DNA from: Alteromonadaceae bacterium UBA2620
GTDB lineage: Bacteria > Pseudomonadota > Gammaproteobacteria > Enterobacterales > Alteromonadaceae
Direction: 5' to 3'
DNA: 37,944 nt
NCBI GenBank assembly: GCA_002339125.1
Contig: DDJQ01000010.1
Span: forward strand, 1 to 37,944
Shown: one piece after another, positions 17,086 through 26,042 of the stretch
Position numbering within the stretch: position 1 is the first letter of the stretch
How the letters are laid out: each line of letters starts with the position of its first letter
Position numbers and translations under genes: made by a program
The notes under the pieces: model-generated
Told to the model about the DNA's origin: nothing
Databases searched by the model: none
Seen by the model: the letters and a program-made list of their open reading frames with translations, nothing else

Positions 17086-18360
17086 GTGCCCTCCATGCAG
17101 TCAGGCGCTGACAGCCAAGCCTCTTTATCCTTTGCAAAATTAATAAAATTACTCGGTCCGGGCGTATTGATGGCCACTGCCGCCATAGGAGGCAGCCACC
17201 TGGTAGCTTCTACGCAGGCCGGGGCTAAATTTGGCTGGCAACTGGCATTGCTGATCCTGGCCGTAAACCTGTTTAAATACCCGTTTTTCCGGGCCGGGGT
17301 GAGCTATACCATCAGTAGCAATAAAACCCTGCAACAGGGTTATCTCACCATGGGCAAGCCCTATTTGCTTATGAGTTTTGCGCTTAACGGTATTTCTTCG
17401 TTTGTGAATGCCGCGGCCTTATTGCTGTTTTCAGCAAGCTTGCTGGGCTACTTTATTCCGTTTAATGTGGCTTTGCCCTGGCTGGCCGCTGTATTACTTA
17501 TCGTATCGCTGATTATCCTGCTGGCCGGCCATTACCATGCGCTCAATCAGGTTGCCAAGGTGATTATGATAGCCTTGGTTATCGCGACCATATCGGCAAC
17601 CGTGATTGCCTGGCAACAAGGCCCGGTTGCGCCGGTCGAATTTGAATCCCCCTCGCCCTGGACCCTGGCAGCTATTGGTTTTCTGGTGGTTACCATGGGC
17701 TGGATGCCCGCCCCGATTGAAATATCCGGTATCACCTCTTTATGGTTAAAAGAGCAATGTCACGAAGCTAAAGTCACGCCTCAATCGGCCTTGTTCGACT
17801 TTAACCTTGGCTATCTGGTTACGTTACTGCTGGCCTTAATGTTCCTGGCGCTGGGTAGTCTGGTATTACATGGCAGTGGGCAGGAACTGGCGAGCGGCGG
17901 TATTGGCTTTTCGCACCAGCTGGTAGATTTATATGCATCCACCATTGGTGAGTGGTCCCGTTACCTGATAGCCGTAGTTGCCTTTTTATGTATTTTTGGC
18001 TCGGCCATTACCGTGTACGACGGCTACTCGCGGGCCCTGGCAGAATGCTACACCTTACTCAAAGGCAAACAAGATGTGTCTGATAGTGTGTTTGCGGTTT
18101 GGCTATTACTGGTGGCAGCGGCGAGCTTTGCCATGGTGTTATTCTTCCAGTCGGCGCTGCTGGCCATGCTAGGCTTTGCCATGACCCTGGCCTTTATGAC
18201 CACGCCGGTATTTGCCTGGCTTAACTACCGGCTGGTAAATCGTCACGATATTCCGGAATCACTCAGAGGCGGCCCGGTAGTACTATGGTTAAGCCGGGCC
18301 GGACTGGTTTATTTGTTTGGATTTCTGATTGTCTTTATTATCTGGAAATGGTTCCTCTAA
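17086..18360 (+). CDS. Nramp-related transporter lacking the DPGN metal motif
   Basis: 424-aa inner-membrane protein with the Nramp/LeuT-like fold and about 11 hydrophobic helices. TM1 reads GPGVLMATAAIGGSHLVAST. Canonical Nramp Mn2+/Fe2+ carriers have DPGN at this point; here it is GGSH (residues 35-38). TM6 has GWMPAPIEIS where canonical carriers have a Met-Pro-His motif. The main metal ligands are therefore absent, as in the Nramp-related branch that carries Mg2+ or unknown substrates. The GTG start has AGGA upstream. The exported nucleosidase-like gene begins 19 bases after the stop, so the two may be cotranscribed. Confidence 0.82.
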   Translation: MPSMQSGADSQASLSFAKLIKLLGPGVLMATAAIGGSHLVASTQAGAKFGWQLALLILAVNLFKYPFFRAGVSYTISSNKTLQQGYLTMGKPYLLMSFALNGISSFVNAAALLLFSASLLGYFIPFNVALPWLAAVLLIVSLIILLAGHYHALNQVAKVIMIALVIATISATVIAWQQGPVAPVEFESPSPWTLAAIGFLVVTMGWMPAPIEISGITSLWLKEQCHEAKVTPQSALFDFNLGYLVTLLLALMFLALGSLVLHGSGQELASGGIGFSHQLVDLYASTIGEWSRYLIAVVAFLCIFGSAITVYDGYSRALAECYTLLKGKQDVSDSVFAVWLLLVAAASFAMVLFFQSALLAMLGFAMTLAFMTTPVFAWLNYRLVNRHDIPESLRGGPVVLWLSRAGLVYLFGFLIVFIIWKWFL

Positions 18361-18379
18361 GCTCATCAAGGTATCAATA

Positions 18380-19258
18380 ATGAAAAAACTCTACACCTGT
18401 CTTTTGCTACTGGCCTGTTCGTTAAACAGTTTTGTAACCAATGCAGAAGCGTTTCGAAGCGTAGAGATAAGCACCTCACAGCAGGCTTTACCGCCGGTGA
18501 TGATCCAAGGACCAATGCCCATAGAGGCGCAATATTTTGCGTCCTTACTGAGCGATGTACGCACCGAGAAGGCCGGTCAGGCAACGTTTTATATTGGTAA
18601 TTACCAAGGCTATCCGGTAGTGGTTGCACAAACTGGTAAAGGCCTGGAAAACACCGCTGCCGCCACCGCTATTGGCATTGAGCGTTATCATCCCCGGGCT
18701 ATTATCAATCAGGGCACATCCGGCGGACACGATCCTGACTTACAGGTTGGCGACATTGTTTTAGGTAAACGTAGCGTCAATGCGAGTAATTTCAAAACCC
18801 CTTTTCGTGATAAAGGTGAGGGCTCTGCTCCACTTGAGTGGTTACCAATGGATCTCCTCGCCTCTGAAGGTAGTGCCGGCGAGGGAGACTCTGCCAAAGA
18901 TGCAGAGCGGATCCGTTACTATGTTGCCGATGCTGAGTTACTGGCGGCGGCCCATGCAGTAAAAGGTCAATATAAGCGCGGTAAAGTAGTAGAAGGCACT
19001 ATCGCCAGTGGTAATTTCTGGAACAACGAGCTAGACCGTATCACCTGGCTGCACACCAAATTTGGTACCAGTACCGAAGAAATGGAAACCGCATCAGCAG
19101 CACAGATTGCACACAGTTATGGTATTCCTTTTCTGGGGATCCGGGTCCTTTCTAATAATCTGACTAACGGTGGCCATTACGATCCGTCTACAGCAACCGA
19201 TTGCCAGGCCTTTGTTAAGCAGGTAATCGAACAGTATATTAAACACAGCAAAAGGTAG
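18380..19258 (+). CDS. exported MTA/SAH-nucleosidase-like (phosphorylase superfamily) protein
   Basis: 292-aa member of the nucleoside phosphorylase/nucleosidase superfamily, closest in motif to 5'-methylthioadenosine/S-adenosylhomocysteine nucleosidases. Unlike the cytosolic enzyme it has a signal sequence (residues 1-24, ending TNAEA; a lipobox-like LLAC at Cys13 is a weaker alternative). GPMPIEA (Glu49), INQGTSGG and TSTEEMETASAAQIA resemble the active site. The catalytic Asp of the RxISD motif is replaced, since the text reads IRVLSNN (Asn259-Asn260). I start at the ATG at 18380 with AAGG at 18367; the upstream reading to 18329 lies in the transporter gene. Confidence 0.8.
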   Translation: MKKLYTCLLLLACSLNSFVTNAEAFRSVEISTSQQALPPVMIQGPMPIEAQYFASLLSDVRTEKAGQATFYIGNYQGYPVVVAQTGKGLENTAAATAIGIERYHPRAIINQGTSGGHDPDLQVGDIVLGKRSVNASNFKTPFRDKGEGSAPLEWLPMDLLASEGSAGEGDSAKDAERIRYYVADAELLAAAHAVKGQYKRGKVVEGTIASGNFWNNELDRITWLHTKFGTSTEEMETASAAQIAHSYGIPFLGIRVLSNNLTNGGHYDPSTATDCQAFVKQVIEQYIKHSKR

Positions 19259-19277
19259 CTCCTGAGAGCTACCTTTT
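19250..19277. terminator. bidirectional terminator between convergent genes
   Basis: An 11-bp perfect stem (19250-19260 with 19267-19277) has a CCTGAG loop and T-runs on both strands. The nucleosidase stop codon lies inside the left arm, and the convergent lipoprotein gene ends at 19298. Confidence 0.88.
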
Positions 19278-19297
19278 GTTACGGGTAATTAGAGGTT

Positions 19298-19933
19298 TTA
19301 AATTGGGGAATAAGGCAACGATGACTGATGAGCCACAATTCTTAGCTTACCTGATTTGTCTTTAACGTAAGCAAAGGTGTATTCCACTTTGGTCTCGCCC
19401 CCGTTGGTGTCGGTAAAGTAATAATTCCCCATGGCCACCGCCATGCTGCAGCTGTTATTAATAATGCCGACATTATCAAACTTCACTTTGGTGTACGGTT
19501 TGATGGCAAACCCTTTATCTTCAGAGTAAGCCTCATTACCACCCACAAAATACGATAAAGCCGCATCAAAGCTCGATCTGAACTGTACTTTCGCAGCCAG
19601 CGTCGGCTTAAATAACACGCTGCTCAGGTCGTAGCCGTACATATCCTGAATAAAGTCTGCCGCGGCAGTGGTATAGTCGCCGTCAGATGAATAGACCGAT
19701 CCTATTCTTACTATCCCGTCCCCCCAGAGTTTCTGGGCCTCTACCACCTCACGCTCTGAAATACAGGCATCCGAATAGAGCAGACGATTATCCACCACCG
19801 ACGCTGCTGCAGTATTTGCCGCAGGCTCATTCATACTGCTTTTTAATTGCTGGGATTGTGCGGTAGCGCAACCTGTTAACACGGCCGAGGAGAACGAAAG
19901 AACCACTAACATTTTCAAGTTCATTTTTTGCAT
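19298..19933 (-). CDS. lipoprotein of unknown function, possibly NTF2/SnoaL-like
   Basis: 211-aa protein with a lipoprotein signal peptide; the lipobox LTGC places the lipidated cysteine at residue 22, followed by Ala, which favours outer-membrane sorting. The C-terminal part (about residues 85-210) ends in a beta-rich run (SMAVAMGNYYF, then KVEYTFAYVK and LRIVAHQSS). This is characteristic of SnoaL/NTF2-like folds used in small-ligand binding or protein association. Role unknown. The ATG at 19933 has GAGAG upstream. Confidence 0.75.
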   Translation of the reverse strand: MQKMNLKMLVVLSFSSAVLTGCATAQSQQLKSSMNEPAANTAAASVVDNRLLYSDACISEREVVEAQKLWGDGIVRIGSVYSSDGDYTTAAADFIQDMYGYDLSSVLFKPTLAAKVQFRSSFDAALSYFVGGNEAYSEDKGFAIKPYTKVKFDNVGIINNSCSMAVAMGNYYFTDTNGGETKVEYTFAYVKDKSGKLRIVAHQSSLPYSPI

Positions 19934-20075
19934 AACAATACTCTCTTTTCCGAAGTCAGATAACTAACCAGTGCTGAATAATCACTGCTTGGTGCTCATG
20001 GTTAAGACTATTCATCACGCCTGAATAAAGCTTGAAAGGAAGATTAAAAGAACATTAAAAAGACAACCGCCCCCT

Positions 20076-20093
20076 CGCTATTGAAAAATAGCG
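20076..20093. other. small hairpin with GAAA loop
   Basis: CGCTATT (20076-20082) pairs with AATAGCG (20087-20093) around a GAAA tetraloop. No T-run follows. It lies in the 274-base gap between the divergent lipoprotein and BLUF-EAL genes. A TATACT at 20163-20168 could be the -10 box for the BLUF-EAL gene, but no good -35 is at the right distance. Confidence 0.3.
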
Positions 20094-20207
20094 TGCCTGC
20101 AATGCCAATTAATCTGCATCAATAATCTGAATTTTATTGCTTTTCGTATTCCTAAGTGTGTCTATACTTAAAGTGTAAATCTGCAATCTTTTAAGTGGGA
20201 GCCGTGG

Positions 20208-21401
20208 ATGTTAAGACAGCTGGTGTACCGAAGTCGTGCAACCCAAAAGATGTCAGAGCCGGATATCGATAAAATTGTCGCTGACTCAGAACCCTTTAAT
20301 CAGGCTAACGATGTTACCGGGTTATTGCTGTTTGATGGTGAGTTCTTCTTTCAGGTACTTGAGGGTGAAGGCGATGTGATCCACGGGCTGTTTGAGCATA
20401 TAAAAACCGACCCGCGCCACACCAATATTGTAAAAGTGCTCGACAGCGCCTGTGCTAAACGCGACTTCGGCAAGTGGAACCTGCGAACGTTAATTCTTAA
20501 GCCCGAAAGCCAGTGCTACTGGCTCCCTTCAGATCTTACGGTAAGGCGCGACAGCAGAGTATTTTCATTGCTTAACAGCTTCGCCACCGGACGCTGGCGC
20601 AGTTGTGTTTCTGCAGCCGAACGCGCCACTGTTGAATGTACTATAGCCACCAGCCAGATTGACCTTACCCCCTACCCTTCCAGCGATATTCAGTTTGCCT
20701 TTCAGCCCATCGTAGATACCCGGATTGGAGGCATTTCATCTTATGAAGCGTTGCTGCGTAACAGTGAAGGCCGTTACCCTGAATTAATTCTGGCCGATCT
20801 ACCTGAGCAGCAAAGATATGAGTTTGACTTAAAATCCAAAGCCATTGCTATTGCCCAGGGGGCAAAACTGTTGAAACCTGGCCAGTCTTTATCGGTTAAT
20901 TTATTGCCTGGGGCAATAACGAAAAACGAACGGGTAGTAAGCCAATTACTGGACTATCTCCAAGAAGGCGGCTTGAAGCCTGAACAGCTTATTCTGGAAA
21001 TTACCGAAAGTGAAATGGTCAAAGAAAACGATGCCTTCTTTGCCGTTATTGAAGATATTCGTGCGGCGGGGATCCGGTTGGCGCTGGACGACTTTGGCGC
21101 CGGTTATGCCGGCCTCTCGTTACTGGCCGACCTGATGCCGGATAAAATCAAGCTGGATCGCGCCATCACCCGTGGCATTCACGAAAGCGGCCCGCGTCAG
21201 GCGATATTGCATTCGGTATTCGAATTTGCCAATGCCACTGGCAGCCATTTAATTGTAGAGGGAGTGGAAACCTTCGACGAATGGCTGTGGTTAAACAACG
21301 CAGGTGTACGTAAATTTCAGGGCTTCCTATTTGCCCGCCCGCAGCTAAACGGTGCCAACGCTATTTATTTTGATGCCCGGGAGCTGGCTGGCCAGCAATA
21401 A
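20208..21401 (+). CDS. BLUF-EAL blue-light-regulated c-di-GMP phosphodiesterase
   Basis: 397-aa cytosolic photoreceptor. Residues 1-93 are a BLUF domain that binds FAD. Tyr7, Asn31, Gln49 and Trp90 have exactly the spacing of Tyr21, Asn45, Gln63 and Trp104 of AppA, so the photocycle residues are intact. Residues 160-395 are an EAL domain with Glu180 (EALLR), Asn231, Glu264, Asp294-Asp295 (DDFGAGY), Lys315, Glu351 and Gln371, the full catalytic set. Light-dependent c-di-GMP hydrolysis, as in BlrP1, is the expected activity. Domain order is as in BlrP1 and YcgF. The ATG follows GTGGGAG-type sequence. Confidence 0.95.
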   Translation: MLRQLVYRSRATQKMSEPDIDKIVADSEPFNQANDVTGLLLFDGEFFFQVLEGEGDVIHGLFEHIKTDPRHTNIVKVLDSACAKRDFGKWNLRTLILKPESQCYWLPSDLTVRRDSRVFSLLNSFATGRWRSCVSAAERATVECTIATSQIDLTPYPSSDIQFAFQPIVDTRIGGISSYEALLRNSEGRYPELILADLPEQQRYEFDLKSKAIAIAQGAKLLKPGQSLSVNLLPGAITKNERVVSQLLDYLQEGGLKPEQLILEITESEMVKENDAFFAVIEDIRAAGIRLALDDFGAGYAGLSLLADLMPDKIKLDRAITRGIHESGPRQAILHSVFEFANATGSHLIVEGVETFDEWLWLNNAGVRKFQGFLFARPQLNGANAIYFDARELAGQQ

Positions 21402-21403
21402 CA

Positions 21404-21438
21404 GCCGTTGCACAGCATTAATAATGCTGTGCAACGGC
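21404..21438. terminator. 17-bp perfect inverted repeat between convergent genes
   Basis: The arms 21404-21420 and 21422-21438 are perfectly complementary with a single central base, giving a very stable hairpin. It lies between the BLUF-EAL stop and the chemoreceptor stop. No T-run follows on either strand, so it may act as a barrier or RNA stabiliser rather than a classic terminator. Confidence 0.65.
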
Positions 21439-21446
21439 GTCTTCAC

Positions 21447-23198
21447 TTACTGGTCGATTTTGCCCAGCATCACCGCCAGCTCATCTATCCGGGTTACGGT
21501 GTCTTTTACCAGTTTATCAATTTCATCACTGGCCTGTCTTGAGTGAGATGCCAAACTTCTGACTTCATCGGCTACCACAGCAAAGCCGCGGCCTACTTCA
21601 CCCGCCCTGGCCGCTTCAATAGCCGCATTAAGCGCCAACAGATTAGTTTGCTCGGAAATGCCGTTGATGGTGCCGATGATATTGCTGATAGTCTGACTAA
21701 CATTCAGCACGCCTTTCATGGATTCCTGGGTTTGATTCACGGCGATCCGGCGGGCGGTTATATCAATGCCAAATAGCACGTACTGGGTAATTTCATTTTT
21801 AAAGTTTTTCAGAGCGCAAATACCGGCGTCCAGTGACAACATAAAATCGCCCTGACCAAAGTTGATCTGCAATTTGATATTGCCGCTGTCCTGCAATTCA
21901 GCCTTATGTTCTGCGCTGAGTTCCCGTAAAACATGATCTACAAAAGCCTGCTGCGTGGCACTTGAACCGAGTTTTGCGGCCAGTAAATCACTGGGCGTCT
22001 TAAGCTGGCCGTCTTTATCAATGTCGAGTAACACCAATGAATTGTTGATAGCGTTAATCTTACGAGTAAAATCGAGTGCCATCTGTTTAACTTCAGTAAT
22101 GTTAGCCTGTACCGAAATGTAGTTTTTTACCTCGCCTTTTTCGTTCAGGATTGGCGTGATAGACAAAGACACCCAGTAAGGCTCACCGCTCTTGGTATAG
22201 TTAAGAATTTCATCATAAAACGGGGTGCGATCGTGCAGATTCTTACGAATGCGGGCAATGGTATCCGGCGAGGTTTCAGGCCCTTGCAGGAAATCTCCCG
22301 GTTTCTTGTGTTTAATCTCTGTCAGCGAATAACCGGTTAATCTTTCAAAGCCTTTATTCACATACACAATTAAACCGGCCGGATTGGTAATAATAACCGA
22401 GTTATCCGTTTCGTTAGCGACCATAGAGAGCATCTCACGCTCTTCCCGCATAAGGACTTCCTGGGTTACATCTTTAACAAACGCGGTATACAGCGTTTTG
22501 TTTTCGAGCCTGACTTTCGACAGCGATAACTGGCCCCAAAGCACTTCACCATCTTTGCGTTCGATTTTTATTTCCCGGCTGGTACCGACAATTTTATCCT
22601 TACCGGTTTCGCGATTGGCATTTACATAACTATCGTGATTCGCCTGAATGGATTGCGGAACCAGCATCTTAACGTTTTGCCCGAGGACTTCCTGACGATC
22701 ATAGCCCCAAAGTTTCTCTGCCGCAGCATTAAATAAGGTAACGCAGTTATGCTCATCGATGCAGACTACCGCATCCAACGCCTGCTCCAGAGTTTGCGCC
22801 ATAGTTTCCCTGGAATCGCGCTCCTGAGAAATATCCCGCACAAAGGCGGTGTAATGGATGTGCCCGTTAAGCACGATTTTAGACAGCGACAGCTGTACCC
22901 AGAGCTTAGTGCCATCCTTGCGTTGTAACTGCACGTCCCTCGAACTGCCAACAATCTTATCCTGACCGGTCTGGCGATGATGGTTAACGTTATTATCATG
23001 ATTTGCGCGTAATTCGTGCGGCAGCAGCATGGCCACGTTCTTACCAATCACTTCATTTTTACGATAGCCCCAGATTTTTTCGGCCGCCTGATTAAAAAAG
23101 GTCACCCGGTTTTTTTCGTCGATACTGACTACCGCAATAATACTTTGCTCAAGGGCCTGAATAGCCTGGTTGGTTTTAGTCTTCTGTTGCCAGAACAT
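21447..23198 (-). CDS. soluble chemoreceptor with tandem PAS domains
   Basis: 583-aa cytoplasmic methyl-accepting chemotaxis-type protein without transmembrane helices. Residues about 14-125 and 134-245 are two closely similar PAS domains, an evident internal duplication. Residues about 260-372 are a third PAS with the text GDFLQGPETSP, close to the LOV motif but without its reactive cysteine. A fourth, degenerate segment follows (380-485). The last 95 residues are a short MCP signalling tip with EQTNLLALNAAIEAARAGE and GRGFAVVADEVRSLA. The architecture is like BdlA- and Aer-type sensors. I choose ATG 23198; a GTG at 23210 leaves no room for a ribosome site. Confidence 0.9.
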   Translation of the reverse strand: MFWQQKTKTNQAIQALEQSIIAVVSIDEKNRVTFFNQAAEKIWGYRKNEVIGKNVAMLLPHELRANHDNNVNHHRQTGQDKIVGSSRDVQLQRKDGTKLWVQLSLSKIVLNGHIHYTAFVRDISQERDSRETMAQTLEQALDAVVCIDEHNCVTLFNAAAEKLWGYDRQEVLGQNVKMLVPQSIQANHDSYVNANRETGKDKIVGTSREIKIERKDGEVLWGQLSLSKVRLENKTLYTAFVKDVTQEVLMREEREMLSMVANETDNSVIITNPAGLIVYVNKGFERLTGYSLTEIKHKKPGDFLQGPETSPDTIARIRKNLHDRTPFYDEILNYTKSGEPYWVSLSITPILNEKGEVKNYISVQANITEVKQMALDFTRKINAINNSLVLLDIDKDGQLKTPSDLLAAKLGSSATQQAFVDHVLRELSAEHKAELQDSGNIKLQINFGQGDFMLSLDAGICALKNFKNEITQYVLFGIDITARRIAVNQTQESMKGVLNVSQTISNIIGTINGISEQTNLLALNAAIEAARAGEVGRGFAVVADEVRSLASHSRQASDEIDKLVKDTVTRIDELAVMLGKIDQ

Positions 23199-23397
23199 GC
23201 TGCACACCACCTATAAAAATCTGTCTACCTCAGGAAGGCGTTTACGAACACTTCAATGCCGCAAGTAGCCCGCCGCGCTTAGTCAAACTGTATGTAATAC
23301 GCGACAAATTTACATTGCGTTCATAAAGCGTAGTTCAAAATTGTGCTCTTTTGCGGATTTTCACGTATTGGATGTTAAAGCGTTGCGAAGTAAACTC

Positions 23398-24954
23398 ATG
23401 TACAAGCGAAAAATCTATCTGTTTGGGATCACCTCAGGGCTGATCATGATGATTGCTCTATGCTGTACGGCCGTCTCTGCCTACCTGACACAAATCAATC
23501 TGGAGCAGAGTAATACTGGCCAAACCCTGCTGGCAGAACATCAGAAACTCAGCAGCATCTCCTATCGAATGTTTAAACAGCTTACCGACGAGCTGATTTT
23601 TGGAGAAAGTGCCAACCAGGCTATCATTCGCAACAAACAGGCGCTTATTGCTCAGTCGTTAGACAAAATTCGCCGCCTTGAACTGCAACAAAGGCAGGCT
23701 CTGGGCAGTAAGATGACTGCTGGCAGCATTGAAGATACCGACGAACTGGCCAGCCTGATAGACGCCATTATCAGCGAATTCAAAGCTATCACTGCAACCT
23801 ACAAAAATACCCCGCTGGACCAGCAAAACCGCTTGCAAACCTTGCTTGAGGTAACGATTGATAGTGAGTTTCGTGAGGCAATTAATGCCGCTGTAGTGCG
23901 TCAGGGCAATGTGGTTTCGGCCATTAATGCCAAAATAGAAACCCTTAACACTGCCATTGTCTGGTTTGCCGTGGGCGTGGCGCTGTTTGCCATGCCCTGC
24001 ATTATCCTTGCCTGTTACTGGCTGTTTAACCAGCTCTATCAGCCGTTAACCATTATCAACAACGGCACTAAAGCCATTGCAGCGGGCGATTACCACCAGC
24101 GCTTACCAGAAACCCTGGATACCGAATTCTCCCAACTGGTAACGTCGCTTAACCTGCTGGCTTCACGCCTGGCCGATCACGAAATGCAAGCAGAACATTC
24201 CCGCAAGCAGTTGGAGTTTGAGGTAGAGCAGCGCACCCGGGAAATCAAACAGGTAAACGAACAACTCACCAGGGTTGACTCCCGCCGGCGTCAGTTTCTG
24301 GCTGATGTCTCCCATGAACTCAGAACGCCCCTGACCATTATAAGGGGCGAGGCCCAGGTTACTCTGCGTCAATCTTCTGCCTCGCAAGAAGTTTACCGGG
24401 AAACACTGGATTCAATATTGCTGCAGGCGGTGAACCTCAGTGAACTGGTAGATGACTTACTGTTGCTGGCCAGAGCCGAACTAAGTCAGTTAAAACTAGA
24501 CACCTCGCGCCAGCCGCTAGGCGATTTCCTGCAAAATCAGGTTAGCCAGTGGCAGCGCCTGCACGAAGATCGCCAGTTTACCCTCGATATTGATAAGAGC
24601 GCCGAAGCGTTACAGCTCAAATTTGACCAGCAACGCTTGAAACAGGTGGTTGCTATTATGCTTGATAACGCATGTAAATACTCAGCACCTCAGTCGCCCA
24701 TTAATGTGTCATTAAAGCAGGTAGATACCAGTGCCTGCATTGAGATAAAAGACTTTGGTGAAGGGATCTCCCCTGCTGATATTAACCATATTTTTGAACG
24801 CTTTGTGCGCTTTAAGCACAAGTCCGAAGGGCTGGGTCTTGGCCTCGCCATTGCCAAAGCTATTATTGAGGCGCATGGCGGGGAAATAAAGGTTAACTCC
24901 ACCCAGGGCGAAGGCACCTTGTTTCAAATTTATCTGCCAATGGATGTTGAATAA
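23398..24954 (+). CDS. membrane sensor histidine kinase
   Basis: 518-aa two-component kinase. TM1 (about 8-30) and TM2 (187-210) bracket a helical periplasmic sensor of about 155 residues. Then come a HAMP domain (211-262), a coiled linker, the H-box FLADVSHELRTPLT with phosphoacceptor His306, and the ATPase domain with N-box DNACKYS, G1 DFGEGIS and G2 GLGLGLAIAKAI. No ligand-binding family is recognisable in the periplasmic part. The ATG at 23398 is preferred over a TTG at 23341 because it begins the positively charged pre-TM segment MYKRK. Its stop overlaps the response-regulator start (TAATG), so the two are coupled. Confidence 0.92.
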   Translation: MYKRKIYLFGITSGLIMMIALCCTAVSAYLTQINLEQSNTGQTLLAEHQKLSSISYRMFKQLTDELIFGESANQAIIRNKQALIAQSLDKIRRLELQQRQALGSKMTAGSIEDTDELASLIDAIISEFKAITATYKNTPLDQQNRLQTLLEVTIDSEFREAINAAVVRQGNVVSAINAKIETLNTAIVWFAVGVALFAMPCIILACYWLFNQLYQPLTIINNGTKAIAAGDYHQRLPETLDTEFSQLVTSLNLLASRLADHEMQAEHSRKQLEFEVEQRTREIKQVNEQLTRVDSRRRQFLADVSHELRTPLTIIRGEAQVTLRQSSASQEVYRETLDSILLQAVNLSELVDDLLLLARAELSQLKLDTSRQPLGDFLQNQVSQWQRLHEDRQFTLDIDKSAEALQLKFDQQRLKQVVAIMLDNACKYSAPQSPINVSLKQVDTSACIEIKDFGEGISPADINHIFERFVRFKHKSEGLGLGLAIAKAIIEAHGGEIKVNSTQGEGTLFQIYLPMDVE

Positions 24955-25646
24955 TGAAAATTCTGATTGCTGATGATGAACTCTCGCTGGTGAATTTCCT
25001 TTATCGCGGACTCACTGCCGAAGGGTTTGAATGCATCAAAGAAACTGCACTGCATAACCTGGTTGATTTAGCAAAGCGGGAGCAGCCTGATTTGCTGGTG
25101 CTCGACAGAATGTTTGGCGAAGACGATAGCGTGGAGATACTGCCCGCCCTGAAACAACTCAGCCATGGCCCTATGGTGTTACTCCTGTCGGCCCTCGATG
25201 ATATTGTCGAAAAGGTCACCGGGCTCGACAAAGGCGCCGACGACTACTTGTGTAAACCCTTCGATTTCGACGAGCTGTTGGCCAGGGTTAATGCACTGGG
25301 CAGACGACATCGCTCGCAACCAGATAAAGCGCCACGCCAATTGAGCTTTGCCAACTTGCAACTGGATCTGGAGTCAAAACTGGCCAGCATTACCCGAGAC
25401 GGTAATACTGAAGAACTCACCCTCACCAATATTGAGTTTAACCTGCTGAGCTATTTTATTGAGTCGCAAAATAAAGTGCTCACCCGGGAGCGTATTTTAA
25501 GCCGGGTCTGGCAAAGCAACACTGATCCGCTGACTAATATTGTGGATGTTTATATCAGCCGCCTGCGCCAAAAACTGCCGCCTGCTGCGGGCATAGAAAT
25601 CGCAACGATCCGCGGTAATGGTTACCGGTTAAAGGCATTAAGTTAA
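24954..25646 (+). CDS. OmpR/PhoB-family response regulator
   Basis: 230-aa DNA-binding partner of the upstream kinase. The receiver domain (1-118) has the acid pair Asp7-Asp8, phosphorylation site Asp51 (LLVLDRMF), Ser79 and Lys101 (CKPF). The winged-helix domain (about 125-228) has the LTNIEFNLLSYF and RERILSRVW helices and the YISRLRQKL and IRGNGYRL wing region. Its start overlaps the kinase stop by one base. No target is identifiable in the window; the BLUF-EAL, PAS-chemoreceptor and TonB genes nearby are candidates only by proximity. Confidence 0.94.
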   Translation: MKILIADDELSLVNFLYRGLTAEGFECIKETALHNLVDLAKREQPDLLVLDRMFGEDDSVEILPALKQLSHGPMVLLLSALDDIVEKVTGLDKGADDYLCKPFDFDELLARVNALGRRHRSQPDKAPRQLSFANLQLDLESKLASITRDGNTEELTLTNIEFNLLSYFIESQNKVLTRERILSRVWQSNTDPLTNIVDVYISRLRQKLPPAAGIEIATIRGNGYRLKALS

Positions 25647-25658
25647 TCCGGCTGTCCT

Positions 25659-26042
25659 CTACTCTATCCACATCTCGTTGATGAGTGGCGTTTCAGCGTT
25701 ATTAGTAAATGTGATATTGATCACAATATCATCGCTGGAATTGGTATATCTGGCCACAAACAGCAATCTCGGATTGCCAGCCCTGCTCACCGCGGCAACC
25801 AGCCGCTTTGATATAAGCACACCAAGCTGTGGAGCTATTGCCTCGTAGGCGTTTTGAAACCCCTCAGGCGTTATTCTGGCCGCCAGCGAGTCTGTCATCA
25901 CGTTTCGAAATGCCTGATAGTCGCCTGTTTCATGGGCTTTTAGCGCGACATCGACCACCGGCATTAATAACGCTAAGGCCTCGGCTGCGTTTTTCCCAAA
26001 GCAACCAAAGTAATCTTTCGACGGCTGGTTATCGTCATTCAT
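25659..26042 (-). CDS. conserved small protein of unknown function, NTF2-like
   Basis: 127-aa protein without signal peptide. A helical first half (ALALLMPVVDVALKAHETGDYQAFRN) is followed by strands (LLFVARYTNSSDDIVINITF), the order found in NTF2/DUF3887-like folds; the family is not certain. I start at the ATG at 26042 because its GGAGGGAGC ribosome site is excellent; a longer reading to 26096 has no such site. The gene is convergent with the response regulator (12-base gap, no terminator seen). Confidence 0.6.
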   Translation of the reverse strand: MNDDNQPSKDYFGCFGKNAAEALALLMPVVDVALKAHETGDYQAFRNVMTDSLAARITPEGFQNAYEAIAPQLGVLISKRLVAAVSRAGNPRLLFVARYTNSSDDIVINITFTNNAETPLINEMWIE

